Source of the DNA: Alphaproteobacteria bacterium
Lineage (GTDB): Bacteria; Pseudomonadota; Alphaproteobacteria; JANSWW01
Length of the DNA: 64,000 nucleotides
Assembly (NCBI GenBank): GCA_024743275.1
Contig: JANSWW010000009.1
Span: 184,031 to 248,030 of the forward strand
Reading direction: 5' to 3'
The translations under genes were made by a program, and so were the position numbers. The notes under the pieces were generated by a model. The model ran no database searches and was not told the origin of the DNA. It saw only the letters and a list, made by a program, of their open reading frames with translations. Shown one piece after another: positions 17,675-26,281 of the stretch. Each line of letters opens with the position of its first letter. Position 1 is the first letter of the stretch.

Positions 17675-18283
17675 ATGTACCGGTCAATGTTGATTGTGGA
17701 CGATGTGTTCGACGAGCCGATGCAGTTCCGCGAACACGCCATCTCGCAGCCATTTCCGGAGCATGAGGGCCGGTTGACCTTCGCCGGGCGCAATTCCGCC
17801 GGACCGACCATGGTGCCGGGGTTCGCGGAGGCCGTCGGCCAACTCGTCGGCGAAAAGTTGACCGTGCCCCAGGATCCGCGATTCCTGCACAGCTATTTCC
17901 GTCTCACCCTCGACGGCGAGTCGAGCCGCCGGCAGGTCCATGCCGACCCATCCAGCCTGTGGTGGGTCGGGGTGCTCTATCTCACCCTGCCCGAATACTG
18001 CCAGGGCGGCACCCTTTTCTACCGCCATAGGGAACTGGGTCTCGACCGGACGCCGGAAAACGAGGAGGACCTGGAAAAGGTCGGTGTAAACTCGGTGGCG
18101 GACCTCCTGGAGCGGGACGGCAACGACATGGACAAATGGGAACACACCATGACCCTGCCGATGCGGTTCAACCGGCTGGTGCTGTATCGTCCCTGGCTCT
18201 GGCACACCGCGGGCCCCGGCTTCGGCAGCTCGATCGAGGACGGCCGGCTGATCCAGGTCTTCGCCTTCGGGCGCGGGCAGTAG
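17675..18283 (+). CDS. DUF6445 family protein, 2OG-Fe(II) oxygenase-like
   Basis: 202 aa with AAGGAG before the ATG. I recognise the DUF6445 pattern, often found near tryptophan halogenases or SAM-dependent genes. A double-stranded beta-helix iron site is suggested by HxD in RQVHADPSSLWW, a distal His in RPWLWHTAGPG and an Arg about 15 residues later (DGRLIQVF). That is the His-Asp-His plus 2-oxoglutarate Arg arrangement. There is no signal peptide, so it is cytosolic. It sits alone between ghrA (divergent) and the indolepyruvate oxidoreductase gene 113 bp downstream. The substrate is unknown and oxygenase activity is inference from the motif. Confidence 0.7.
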   Translation: MYRSMLIVDDVFDEPMQFREHAISQPFPEHEGRLTFAGRNSAGPTMVPGFAEAVGQLVGEKLTVPQDPRFLHSYFRLTLDGESSRRQVHADPSSLWWVGVLYLTLPEYCQGGTLFYRHRELGLDRTPENEEDLEKVGVNSVADLLERDGNDMDKWEHTMTLPMRFNRLVLYRPWLWHTAGPGFGSSIEDGRLIQVFAFGRGQ

Positions 18284-18396
18284 GGAGCGGATAGGTCCTT
18301 TTCCCGCAGCCCTCGCCCTTGCGCTGCCCATGGGTCGCCCGCCACATTAGACATAAGACCGCTCGAAACGGTCGGAGAAGATCAGGGATCGAGACC

Positions 18397-21300
18397 ATGA
18401 ACGCGCTGACCCACGGCCTGAACCAGGTATCTCTCGAGGACAAATACCGACTTGAGCAGGGCCGCATCTTCGTGACCGGCGTTCAGGCGCTGGTCCGGCT
18501 GCCGATGCTTCAGAAGACCCGCGACCGGGCGGCGGGGCTCGATACCGCCGGGTTCATTTCCGGCTATCGCGGCTCACCCCTCGGCGGCTACGACCAGCAG
18601 CTCTGGCGGGCCAAACGCCATCTCGAGGCCCACGACATCCACTTTCAGCCGGGCCTTAACGAGGATCTGGCCGCCACGTCGATCTGGGGCACTCAGCAGA
18701 TCGGCCTTTTCCCCGGCGCCAAGAAGGACGGCGTCTTTTCCATCTGGTACGGCAAGGGGCCCGGCGTCGACCGGTCCGGCGACGTCTTCAAACACGGCAC
18801 ACAGGCCGGGACGGCGCGCCATGGCGGCGTGCTGACCCTGCTGGGCGACGACCACACGGCCAAGTCCTCGACCCTCGCCCATCAGAGCGAATACGCCTGC
18901 GTCGACGCGATGATTCCGGTGATGAACCCGTCCGGGGTTCAGGAACTGCTGGACTACGGGCTCTACGCCTTCGCGATGGGGCGCTATGCCGGGCTGTGGA
19001 CGGCCATGAAATGCGTCGCCGACACGATGGATGCCTCGGCGTCCATTGAAATCGATCCTGATCGTCTCGTATTTTCCGATCCCACCGATTTCGAGATGCC
19101 GGCGGGCGGGTTGCATATTCGCTGGCCGGATACCTTCCTCGCCCAGGAAGAGCGCTTGCACCGTTATAAGCTGGCGGCGGCACAGGCCTTCGCCCGCGCC
19201 AACCCGCTGGACCGGACGGTCTTCGACTCCGCCGACCGGCGTCTCGGGATCGTCACCACCGGCAAGAGCTATCTCGATGTCCGCCAGGCGCTCGACGAGA
19301 TTGGCCTCGACGCCGACGCTTGCGCCCGAATCGGTCTCAGCGTCTACAAGGTCGGCATCCCCTGGCCGCTGGAACCGCGGGGGCTGCGCCGATTCGCCGA
19401 AGGGCTCGACGAGATCCTGGTGGTCGAGGAGAAGCGGCCCCTGATGGAGGGCCAGATCAAGGAGGCGCTCTACGATCTGCCGACGGAAAGACGGCCCCGG
19501 GTCGTCGGCAAATACGACGAGGAGGGGAACTGGATCCTGCCCTCGACGGCGGAACTCTATCCGGAACAGGTCGCCAAGGTGATTTCGCAACGTCTGCGCC
19601 GGCTGTCTCTGCCGGAGGATGTGGCCGCCGCCGTCGACCGCTATTCGAACCAGCCACCGGGACCGCAGTCCCAGAGCGTCGGCTTCGCCCGGACTCCGTA
19701 TTTCTGTTCCGGTTGCCCGCATAATTCCTCGACCAAGGTGCCGGAGGGCTCCCGCGCGCTGGCCGGGATCGGCTGTCACTTCATGACCCTCTGGATGGAC
19801 CGGGAAACCGAGACCTTCACCCAGATGGGCGGCGAGGGGACCCCCTGGATCGGACAGGCGCCCTTTGTCGAGGACGATCACGTCTTCGTCAACATCGGCG
19901 ACGGCACCTATACCCATTCCGGGGCGCTGGCGATCCGGGCCGCGATCGCATCGGGCGTCAACATCACCTACAAGATCCTCTACAACGACGCGGTCGCCAT
20001 GACCGGCGGTCAGCCGGCGGACGGGCTGTTCACCCCGCTCGACATTGCCCGGCAGATGAAGGCCGAGGGCGCGAAAGCGGTCCGGATCGTCTCGGAGAAG
20101 CCGGAGACCTATCCGACCTCCCTCGACGCCGGCATCACCGTGGACCATCGGGACGAGCTCGACCGGGTGCAGCGGGACCTGCGCGAAATCAAGGGGACCA
20201 CGGTCCTGATCTACGACCAGACCTGTGCCGCCGAAAAGCGCCGACGGCGCAAGCGGGGTCAGCTCGAGGACCCGAACAAGCGGATCTTCATCAACGAGCA
20301 GGTCTGCGAGGGCTGCGGCGATTGCTCGGCCCAATCCAACTGCGTCTCCATCCTGCCGGTCGAGACCGAGTTCGGTCGCAAGCGGGCGATCGACCAGTCG
20401 AGCTGCAACAAGGACTATTCCTGCACCAAGGGGTTCTGCCCCAGCTTCGTCGGCGTGATCGGCGGCAAACCCCGCAAGGCGAAAGCGGCCGGGGACGGGC
20501 CCTTTCCGGTCCTACCCGAACCGACGCTGCCGAGCGTCGACCGGCCCTATGGCATCCTCGTCGGCGGGATCGGCGGCACCGGGGTCGTCACCATCGGTGC
20601 GCTGATGGGCATGGCGGCCCATCTCGAAGGCAAGGGGGTCACCATTCTCGACCAGACCGGCCTCGCCCAGAAGGGGGGCACGGTCCTGTCCCATGTCCGG
20701 ATCGCCGATAAGCCGGAGAATATCCACACCAACACGCTGCCCCAGGGCGGGGTGGACCTGCTGCTCGGCTGCGATCTGGTGGTCGCCGCCGGGGACGACT
20801 CCCTGCGGATCATCTCGCCGGAACGGACCCGGGCGGTGATCAACACCCAGGAGGTGATGACCGGCGCCTTCGTGCTCAATCCCAATGTCCAGTTCCCGGC
20901 CCAGCGGTTGAAAGACGCGCTCGACCGGGCGGTGGGGGGCGACGCGGTCACCTATGTGGACGCGAGCAAGCTGGCGACCGCGGCGTTGGGCGACAGCATC
21001 GCCGCCAATCTCTTCATGTTGGGATTCGCCTGGCAGAAGGGGCTGGTGCCCCTGACGGAAGAGGCGATCCTGAAAGCGATCGAGATCAACGGGGTCGCGG
21101 TGCCCTTCAACCGCCAGGCCTTTCTCTGGGGGCGCCGGGCCGCTCACAATCCCGACCTCACCCGCGACCGGTTGACGCCCAGCACCACTGAGGCCCCGCG
21201 CCACCGGCAGATGTCGGAGAGCCTCGACGAGACGATCGACCGCCGGGCGGCGATCCTTGTCGACTATCAGGACAAGGCCTATGCGGAACGCTATCGCGCC

Positions 21301-21879
21301 GTGGTCGAGAAGGTGCGGGTCGCGGAAGCGAAGCGGCGGCCGGGCTCGCAGGCGCTGACCGAGGCGGTTGCCCGCTATCTCTTCAAGCTGATGGCCTATA
21401 AGGACGAGTACGAGGTGGCCCGGCTCTATTCCGATCCGACCTTCCTTCGGCAGTTGGATCGCCAGTTCGAGGGCGACTACACCCTGGAATTCCATCTCGC
21501 CCCGCCCCTGATCGCGCCCAAGGATCCGGAAACGGGGCGCCTCAAGAAAATGCGGTTCGGCCCCTGGATGCTGCGGGTCTTCGGGCTACTGGCCAAAATG
21601 AAGGGGCTGCGCGGGACGCGTTGGGACCCGTTCGGCCGGACCGAGGAGCGCCGTATGGAGCGGCGTCTGATCGAGGACTATATCGACCAGCTCGACCGGT
21701 TGCTCCCGGCCGTGACGGCGGAGAATTTCGACAGCCTGGTCGCGATCGCCCGCATCCCCGAGGACATCAGGGGCTACGGGCATGTGAAGGAACGCCACGT
21801 CAAGGCGGCGAGGACGCGGGAAGCCCTTTTGGTGGATCGCTTCCACAATCCGGACGCCCCGGCCCTCGCCGCGGACTAG
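18397..21879 (+). CDS. Indolepyruvate ferredoxin oxidoreductase, single-chain
   Basis: 1160 aa from the ATG at 18397 (MNALTHGL); the longer open frame to 18319 has no support. It is the one-polypeptide form of the enzyme. An N-terminal pyrimidine-binding half (TAGFISGYRGSPLGGYD) is followed by a TPP-binding domain (NIGDGTYTHSG). Iron-sulfur cysteines follow at CEGCGDCSAQSNC and CNKDYSCTKGFCP (about residues 637-690), and the C-terminal gamma/beta-like domain begins with GGIGGTGVVTIG. It oxidatively decarboxylates aryl or branched 2-oxoacids to acyl-CoA, reducing ferredoxin, in aromatic amino-acid breakdown. It is monocistronic as far as can be seen. Confidence 0.92.
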   Translation: MNALTHGLNQVSLEDKYRLEQGRIFVTGVQALVRLPMLQKTRDRAAGLDTAGFISGYRGSPLGGYDQQLWRAKRHLEAHDIHFQPGLNEDLAATSIWGTQQIGLFPGAKKDGVFSIWYGKGPGVDRSGDVFKHGTQAGTARHGGVLTLLGDDHTAKSSTLAHQSEYACVDAMIPVMNPSGVQELLDYGLYAFAMGRYAGLWTAMKCVADTMDASASIEIDPDRLVFSDPTDFEMPAGGLHIRWPDTFLAQEERLHRYKLAAAQAFARANPLDRTVFDSADRRLGIVTTGKSYLDVRQALDEIGLDADACARIGLSVYKVGIPWPLEPRGLRRFAEGLDEILVVEEKRPLMEGQIKEALYDLPTERRPRVVGKYDEEGNWILPSTAELYPEQVAKVISQRLRRLSLPEDVAAAVDRYSNQPPGPQSQSVGFARTPYFCSGCPHNSSTKVPEGSRALAGIGCHFMTLWMDRETETFTQMGGEGTPWIGQAPFVEDDHVFVNIGDGTYTHSGALAIRAAIASGVNITYKILYNDAVAMTGGQPADGLFTPLDIARQMKAEGAKAVRIVSEKPETYPTSLDAGITVDHRDELDRVQRDLREIKGTTVLIYDQTCAAEKRRRRKRGQLEDPNKRIFINEQVCEGCGDCSAQSNCVSILPVETEFGRKRAIDQSSCNKDYSCTKGFCPSFVGVIGGKPRKAKAAGDGPFPVLPEPTLPSVDRPYGILVGGIGGTGVVTIGALMGMAAHLEGKGVTILDQTGLAQKGGTVLSHVRIADKPENIHTNTLPQGGVDLLLGCDLVVAAGDDSLRIISPERTRAVINTQEVMTGAFVLNPNVQFPAQRLKDALDRAVGGDAVTYVDASKLATAALGDSIAANLFMLGFAWQKGLVPLTEEAILKAIEINGVAVPFNRQAFLWGRRAAHNPDLTRDRLTPSTTEAPRHRQMSESLDETIDRRAAILVDYQDKAYAERYRAVVEKVRVAEAKRRPGSQALTEAVARYLFKLMAYKDEYEVARLYSDPTFLRQLDRQFEGDYTLEFHLAPPLIAPKDPETGRLKKMRFGPWMLRVFGLLAKMKGLRGTRWDPFGRTEERRMERRLIEDYIDQLDRLLPAVTAENFDSLVAIARIPEDIRGYGHVKERHVKAARTREALLVDRFHNPDAPALAAD

Positions 21880-21895
21880 GGACGACCGACCGGCC

Positions 21896-22336
21896 CTACT
21901 CCGCGACCGTGATGGTGATCTTCTCGGAAATCACCGGCGGGTTGTGCGGAATGTGGTTGTGGTCGGCGAGCACGAGCTGAAGCGTGTGCTCACCTGGCGC
22001 CAGATTGAGGATCGTCTCGGTCTGGCCGCCGCCGAAATGGATGTGGTTGTCGTCCGCCGGCAATGGCGCGTCCATATCCACGGTCGAGGCGTCCATGTTC
22101 ACCATCAGATGGTGATGGCCGGTCCCGTCCTTCTCGATCCCCGCCGGGGCCACGCCCATGCCGTCGAGGCCGAAGACGACCTTCACGCTGCCACCGACCG
22201 TTTGGCCGTGGGAAGGCGAGACGATATAGACATTGGCGCCCGGCTTGGATGGGGTCTCGCCGGCCAAGGCGGTCGGGACGCCGGATAGGGCGCCGAGCAC
22301 AATAGCTGTGGCGCCTGCCAGAATGGTGGGTTTCAT
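21896..22336 (-). CDS. Secreted DUF4399 protein
   Basis: 146 aa. The N-terminus (MKPTILAGATAIVLGAL ending in ALAGE) is a Sec signal peptide with a cleavage site near residue 25. The mature part matches DUF4399: IVSPSHGQTV, GTGHHHLMVNMD, DNHIHFGGGQTE and an Ig-like ending. The His clusters (GHHHL, HIHF, DHNHIPH) suggest periplasmic metal binding, but the function is not established. AGGAGG precedes the ATG. It is convergent with the indolepyruvate oxidoreductase gene, 17 bp away, and separated from trcR by a hairpin. Confidence 0.85.
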   Translation of the reverse strand: MKPTILAGATAIVLGALSGVPTALAGETPSKPGANVYIVSPSHGQTVGGSVKVVFGLDGMGVAPAGIEKDGTGHHHLMVNMDASTVDMDAPLPADDNHIHFGGGQTETILNLAPGEHTLQLVLADHNHIPHNPPVISEKITITVAE

Positions 22337-22352
22337 GGGGGTCCTCCTGTTT

Positions 22353-22366
22353 CATTATGGTTAATG
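22353..22366 (-). promoter_or_regulatory. CATTA-N4-TAATG palindrome containing a CtrA-like half-site
   Basis: CATTATGGTTAATG is a 5-bp inverted repeat 17 bases upstream of the DUF4399 start codon. On the minus strand it contains TTAACCAT, the half-site recognised by the alphaproteobacterial cell-cycle regulator CtrA. The position next to a cell-cycle regulator gene makes it worth noting; a chance match is possible. Confidence 0.3.
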
Positions 22367-22412
22367 AGGGAGGTATCGCGGCACCCCTATACGGCAACGG
22401 GTCAAACGACAG

Positions 22413-22435
22413 CGGCCCGGTCTGGGACCGGGCCG
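22413..22435 (-). terminator. Hairpin terminator after trcR
   Basis: A perfect 10-bp stem, CGGCCCGGTC and GACCGGGCCG, with a 3-base loop lies 32 bases after the trcR stop, between trcR and the DUF4399 gene. On the minus strand it is followed only by CTGTCGTTTG, so the T-tract is weak. Confidence 0.6.
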
Positions 22436-22466
22436 TGTCTGGGAAAATCCATGTCTGGAGAAGGGC

Positions 22467-23102
22467 TTAGAAGACCGACCCTTCGTCGTCATCCGCCTTC
22501 GGCCGCGACATTTCGCGCAGGAAGGCGAATTTGTCGTCGCCGTCCGCCGGCTGGTCTGCCGGCTCCTCCACCGGACGGTTCTGCGGCGGCGCTTTCTGCA
22601 GGGCCTCCTCGAAATCGTCGACGGAGCACAGGCCGAGCTGGACCGGGTGGCGCGGGCGGATATTCTGGCTGTTCCAATGGGTCCGGTCCCGGACATTGTT
22701 GATCGTCGGCTTGGTGGTCCCGATCAGCTTGCAGATCATCGCATCGGACATTTCCGGATGGTTCTTCAACAGATAGGCGATCCCGTCCGGTTTGTCCTGG
22801 CGCTTGGAGATCGGGGTGTATTTCGGCCCCTTCTTCTTGGCGCTCGGCAGGTCGAACTCCTTTTTGAGGAGTTCCAACCGGGCGGACGGATCCTTCTGGC
22901 AGCGCTCGATCTCTTCCCAGCTCAACTGGCCGCCGACGATCGGGTCGAGGCCCTGCATGCCGGTCGCCACCTCGCCGTCGGCGATGCCCTGAACCTCAAG
23001 ATCATGCAGGCCGCAGAACGCCCCGATCTGATCGAAGGTGAGCGCGGTGTTCTCGACCAGCCAGACGGCGGTCGCCTTGGGCATCAGCAAATGCTGCGAC
23101 AT
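22467..23102 (-). CDS. trcR: Cell cycle transcriptional regulator TrcR (DUF1013)
   Basis: 211 aa. The start is the ATG at 23102 (MSQHLLMPKATAVWL), which has AAGGAGG 8 bases upstream; the open frame runs 33 codons further but only through low-complexity sequence. DUF1013 is restricted to Alphaproteobacteria and is annotated as the regulator TrcR. The HTH-like stretch is NHPEMSDAMICKLIGTTKPT, followed by the INNVRDRTHW segment. The acidic C-terminal tail (about residues 170-211) is likely disordered. The upstream 188 bp contain TTAACC (about 23233), a CtrA-like half-site. It is monocistronic. Confidence 0.88.
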   Translation of the reverse strand: MSQHLLMPKATAVWLVENTALTFDQIGAFCGLHDLEVQGIADGEVATGMQGLDPIVGGQLSWEEIERCQKDPSARLELLKKEFDLPSAKKKGPKYTPISKRQDKPDGIAYLLKNHPEMSDAMICKLIGTTKPTINNVRDRTHWNSQNIRPRHPVQLGLCSVDDFEEALQKAPPQNRPVEEPADQPADGDDKFAFLREMSRPKADDDEGSVF

Positions 23103-23290
23103 AAACATAACCTCCTTGAACTCAATCTCCCTGACCACAGTCTTCCGGAACACAATCTTCCTGGCTGGCCGCCGCCTATCGTGAGGGGCAGGTTCCGCCA
23201 TGCCTGGGGTGACCGGAGCTGTGTGGGAACTTAACCAACATATAAGGGGTCGGTTCCCGATTCAAATACCGTCTTAAGAGATCGGCGCTT

Positions 23291-24325
23291 TTATTCAGCC
23301 GGCGCGGAAAGGTCGAGCATCAGTTTGCCGATATGGCTGCTTTCCTCCATCAGCCGGTGGGCGTCGGCCGCGCCGTCCAGGGGAAATACCCGGTGGACGA
23401 TCGGCTTGACGGTCCCGGCGGAGAGTAGGGGCCATGCCTTTTCCCATACCTCGGTCACGACCAGGGCCTTCTGCGCCGGACTGCGGGCGCGCAGGGTCGA
23501 GCCTGTCACGGTAAGGCGCTTCATCATGATCTTGCCGAGATTGACCTCCGCCGTGCGGCCGCCGAGCGTGGCGATCAGGACCAGCCGGCCCTCGAGCTTG
23601 AGGCAATCGAGATTGGGCTCGAGATATTTGCCGCCGATCATGTCCAGGATCACGTCCGCCCCGCCTGCTTCCTTGACGATCGCTGCGAAATCCTCGGTCT
23701 TGTAGTTGATCCCCCGTTCCGCGCCGAGCTCTTCGCAGACCCGGCATTTATCCTCGCTCCCGGCGGTGGTGAAGACCCGGGCGCCGAAAGCCTTGGCGAG
23801 CTGGATCGCGGTGGTCCCGATCCCGCTCGACCCGCCATGGACCAGCAGGGTTTCGCCGGCGGTGAGCCGGCCGCGCTGGAACACATTGGTCCAGACGGTG
23901 AGAGAAGTCTCCAGGATCCCGGCGGCCCGGACGGCGTCATAGCCCTCCGGCCAGGGCAGGCAGGTGACCTTGGGGGCGACGGCGTATTCGGCATAGCCGC
24001 CGCCGGTCACAAGGGCGCAGACCTTGTCGCCGACCTTGATCTCGGGCAGGGGAACGCCGGGATTGTCATCCGGTTGGGCCGGCCCTTCCGCGACCACCTC
24101 GCCGGCGACCTCCAGGCCGGGAATGTCGGAGGCGCCGGGCGGCGGCGGATAGTTCCCGAGGCGCTGGAGGACGTCCGGCCGGTTGACGCCCGCTGCATGG
24201 ACCTTGATCAACACCTCGCCGGGTCCGGCGACGGGAACGGGCCGCCCGGTCGGCTTCAGGCCCTCGGGCGGGCCGAATTCGGCGATCTCGATGGCACGCA
24301 TGGTGGCGGGAATGGCGTCGGCCAT
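23291..24325 (-). CDS. NAD(P)H:quinone oxidoreductase, zeta-crystallin/PIG3 type
   Basis: 344 aa from the ATG at 24325 (MADAIPATMRAIEI); the frame extends further upstream without a better site. It is a medium-chain dehydrogenase fold: GroES-like part to about residue 125 (GPGEVLIKVHAAGVNRPDVLQR), then the NADPH Rossmann motif HGGSSGIGTTAIQLAK. The zinc ligands of alcohol dehydrogenases are absent, as expected for the quinone-reductase/PIG3 group. It should be cytosolic and NADPH-dependent. It is divergent from the DUF1192 gene, with 85 bp between starts. Confidence 0.88.
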   Translation of the reverse strand: MADAIPATMRAIEIAEFGPPEGLKPTGRPVPVAGPGEVLIKVHAAGVNRPDVLQRLGNYPPPPGASDIPGLEVAGEVVAEGPAQPDDNPGVPLPEIKVGDKVCALVTGGGYAEYAVAPKVTCLPWPEGYDAVRAAGILETSLTVWTNVFQRGRLTAGETLLVHGGSSGIGTTAIQLAKAFGARVFTTAGSEDKCRVCEELGAERGINYKTEDFAAIVKEAGGADVILDMIGGKYLEPNLDCLKLEGRLVLIATLGGRTAEVNLGKIMMKRLTVTGSTLRARSPAQKALVVTEVWEKAWPLLSAGTVKPIVHRVFPLDGAADAHRLMEESSHIGKLMLDLSAPAE

Positions 24326-24410
24326 GACGTATGGTCCTTTTGTAGAGTGGATTTCCGATTTTGCGCCATACTGCATCAAATCAACGTCTTGGCCACTAGG
24401 AAGGGCTGCC

Positions 24411-24596
24411 ATGTTCGACGACGAGGAAAAGCCGCGTCCGCGCGCCTTCGAAAAACGGGTGCTCGACCCGTTGTCGCTGGAGGAGTTGGAAGACTATATC
24501 GCCGATCTGGAAACCGAGATCGCGCGATGTCGGGAGGCGATCGCCTCCAAGAAGGGTCATCGCGGGGCGGCCGACGCGCTGTTTTCGAAGCCCTGA
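24411..24596 (+). CDS. DUF1192 family small protein
   Basis: 61 aa with AGGAAGGG 5 bases before the ATG. The DUF1192 pattern is clear: the N-terminal MFDDEEKPRP, then LSLEELEDYIADLETEI and a basic IASKKGHRGAADALF tail. This is a short coiled-coil-like protein conserved in Alphaproteobacteria, function unknown. In related genomes it is commonly next to a quinone oxidoreductase of this type, as here (divergent). The lead-in beyond the ATG is not coding. Confidence 0.85.
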   Translation: MFDDEEKPRPRAFEKRVLDPLSLEELEDYIADLETEIARCREAIASKKGHRGAADALFSKP

Positions 24597-24910
24597 ACGT
24601 CGCACCGACCATCCATATGGTAAATGGGCTTTCCGGATAGCGGCAATGAACGGGAATAATCGCCGCGAATCCTGCGGCATTTATGTCCAAAAAGATGAAG
24701 TTCAAATAATTTGCCGCAAAATCGCCCAGACTCCACTTGACCATGCGAAGGGGTGCGGGCTAGCGTTCCGCCCGGCAAGTTGAACAGGGAGAAGATTAGA
24801 TCCGCTGAAAAAACGGTGGGCGGTCTTCTAGGGTTTCGCGAAGGGCCGCTGGACAGTTCCAGCGGCCCTTTGTTTTTGCGCACCGTCAACAACGCGGGGG
24901 AGGCGACCAC
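24597..24910 (+). promoter_or_regulatory. Leader region of the metY operon, with attenuator-like structure
   Basis: A 314-bp gap between DUF1192 and metY with no coding support. Its first half is relatively AT-rich and could hold the promoter. The last 110 bases contain CCGCTG at 24802-24807, which can pair with the 3' arm (CAGCGG) of the strong terminator at 24841-24870. That would give two mutually exclusive folds immediately before a methionine-pathway gene. GGGGGAGG is the metY ribosome-binding site. I do not find the SAM-II consensus, so the sensor, if any, is unidentified. Confidence 0.45.
24841..24877 (+). terminator. Strong intrinsic terminator just upstream of metY
   Basis: A 13-bp perfect stem (24841-24853 with 24858-24870), loop CAGT, followed by TGTTTTT. 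It ends 34 bases before the metY start codon, so it would stop transcripts reading into metY. It lies more than 240 bases after the DUF1192 stop, which argues for an attenuator rather than an ordinary 3' terminator. Confidence 0.85.
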
Positions 24911-26257
24911 ATGGCGGAAAATAATCCCAAAAACCCGGCCAAGCCGCCGGTCCAGGCCCATGCGGGACCTTTCCATTTCGATACTCTGAGCCTGCATGCG
25001 GGCCAGCAGCCGGACCCGACCACCGGGGCCAGGGCTGTGCCGATCTACTTCACGACCTCCTATGTCTTCGACGACACGGATCATGCCGGGGCGCTGTTCA
25101 ATCTCGAACGGCCGGGCCACATCTATTCGCGGATATCGAATCCGACCGTCGCGGTTCTGGAGGAACGTCTCGCGGCCCTCGAAGGCGGGGTCGGCGCCGT
25201 GGCGACGTCCAGCGGCCAGGCGGCCCTCCATCTCGCCGTCGCGACCCTGATGGGACAGGGCGGGCATATCGTCTCCTCGTCCTCCGTCTATGGCGGCTCC
25301 CACAATCTCTTCAAACACACCCTGCCGCGCTTCGGGATCACCACCACCTTCGTCGACCCCCGCGATCCGGAGGCCTTCCGGGCGGCAATCCGGCCGGAAA
25401 CCCGACTGGTCTTCACCGAGACCCTGGGCAATCCGGGGCTCGAGGTCGCCGACATCACGGCCATCGCCGAGGTCGCCCATGCCAACGGCGTCCCGCTGAT
25501 GATGGACAACACCTTCGGCACCCCGGCGCTGTGCCAGCCGATCGCCTTCGGCTGCGACATCGTCATGCATTCGGTCACCAAGTGGATCGGCGGCCATGGC
25601 GTCGCCATCGGTGGGGCGCTGATCGACGGCGGTACCTTCGATTGGGAGGCGAGCGGCAAGTTCCCGACCCTGACCGAGCCCTATGAGGGCTATCACGGTC
25701 TCGATTTCGCTGAGGAGTTCGGCCCGCTCGCCTTCGTCATGCGCGCCCGAGCCGAGGGGCTGAGGGATTTCGGCGCCTGCCTCAGCCCGCAAAACGCCTT
25801 CCAGCACCTCCAGGGTCTCGAAACCCTGCCGGTGCGGATGGAGCGGCATGCGGCCAACGCGCTCGCCATCGCGCGCTATCTACAGGAGCATCCGCAGGTC
25901 GGTTGGGTCACCTATCCCGGCCTGGAGAGCCATCCCGACCACGCCAAAACCGCGACCTATCTGCCCAAGGGGCAGGGCTCCATCGTCGTGTTCGGCGTCA
26001 AGGGCGGGCGCGCGGCGGGCCGGGCGTTCATCGAAAAGCTCTCTGTCTTCTCCCATCTCGCCAATGTCGGCGACGCCAAATCCCTGGTGATCCATCCGGC
26101 CTCCACCACCCATCAGCAAATGAGCGCGGAGGATCTGGAACTGGCCGGGATCGGCGAGGACCTGATCCGCCTGTCGGTCGGTCTCGAGGATCTGGGGGAC
26201 CTCACCGGCGATCTCGACCGGGCGCTGAAGGCCGCGGCCAAGGCGGTGCCCGCGTAA
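24911..26257 (+). CDS. metY: O-acetylhomoserine sulfhydrylase (aminocarboxypropyltransferase)
   Basis: 448 aa, the usual length for MetY. It is a PLP enzyme of the Cys/Met-metabolism family: DTLSLHAGQQPDPTTGARA opening, SSGQAALHLAV, MMDNTFGTP and the PLP-lysine motif MHSVTKWIGGHG. It makes homocysteine from O-acetylhomoserine and sulfide. It heads a unit with an alpha/beta hydrolase and a thioesterase; the stop codon overlaps a TAATG junction (see the repeat at 26252). Expression is probably controlled by the terminator-containing leader. Sulfide or sulfite released elsewhere in the cell could supply it. Confidence 0.93.
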   Translation: MAENNPKNPAKPPVQAHAGPFHFDTLSLHAGQQPDPTTGARAVPIYFTTSYVFDDTDHAGALFNLERPGHIYSRISNPTVAVLEERLAALEGGVGAVATSSGQAALHLAVATLMGQGGHIVSSSSVYGGSHNLFKHTLPRFGITTTFVDPRDPEAFRAAIRPETRLVFTETLGNPGLEVADITAIAEVAHANGVPLMMDNTFGTPALCQPIAFGCDIVMHSVTKWIGGHGVAIGGALIDGGTFDWEASGKFPTLTEPYEGYHGLDFAEEFGPLAFVMRARAEGLRDFGACLSPQNAFQHLQGLETLPVRMERHAANALAIARYLQEHPQVGWVTYPGLESHPDHAKTATYLPKGQGSIVVFGVKGGRAAGRAFIEKLSVFSHLANVGDAKSLVIHPASTTHQQMSAEDLELAGIGEDLIRLSVGLEDLGDLTGDLDRALKAAAKAVPA

Positions 26258-26281
26258 TGGAGATATCGGCGTAATGGAGAT
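26252..26281 (+). repeat. 13-bp direct repeat spanning the metY/hydrolase junction, with a 5-codon micro-ORF
   Basis: GCGTAATGGAGAT occurs at 26252-26264 and 26269-26281, 17 bp apart. Each copy contains TAATG. The first copy holds the metY stop (TAA 26255-26257) fused to an ATG that opens MEISA-stop; the second holds that stop fused to the hydrolase ATG at 26274. It looks like a 17-bp tandem duplication of an original TAATG coupled junction. Confidence 0.9.

Noticed and set aside
24597..24910. SAM-II or cobalamin riboswitch before metY
   Set aside because: The conserved SAM-II loop sequences and the B12 box are not found by eye. Only a terminator and a competing segment are supported.
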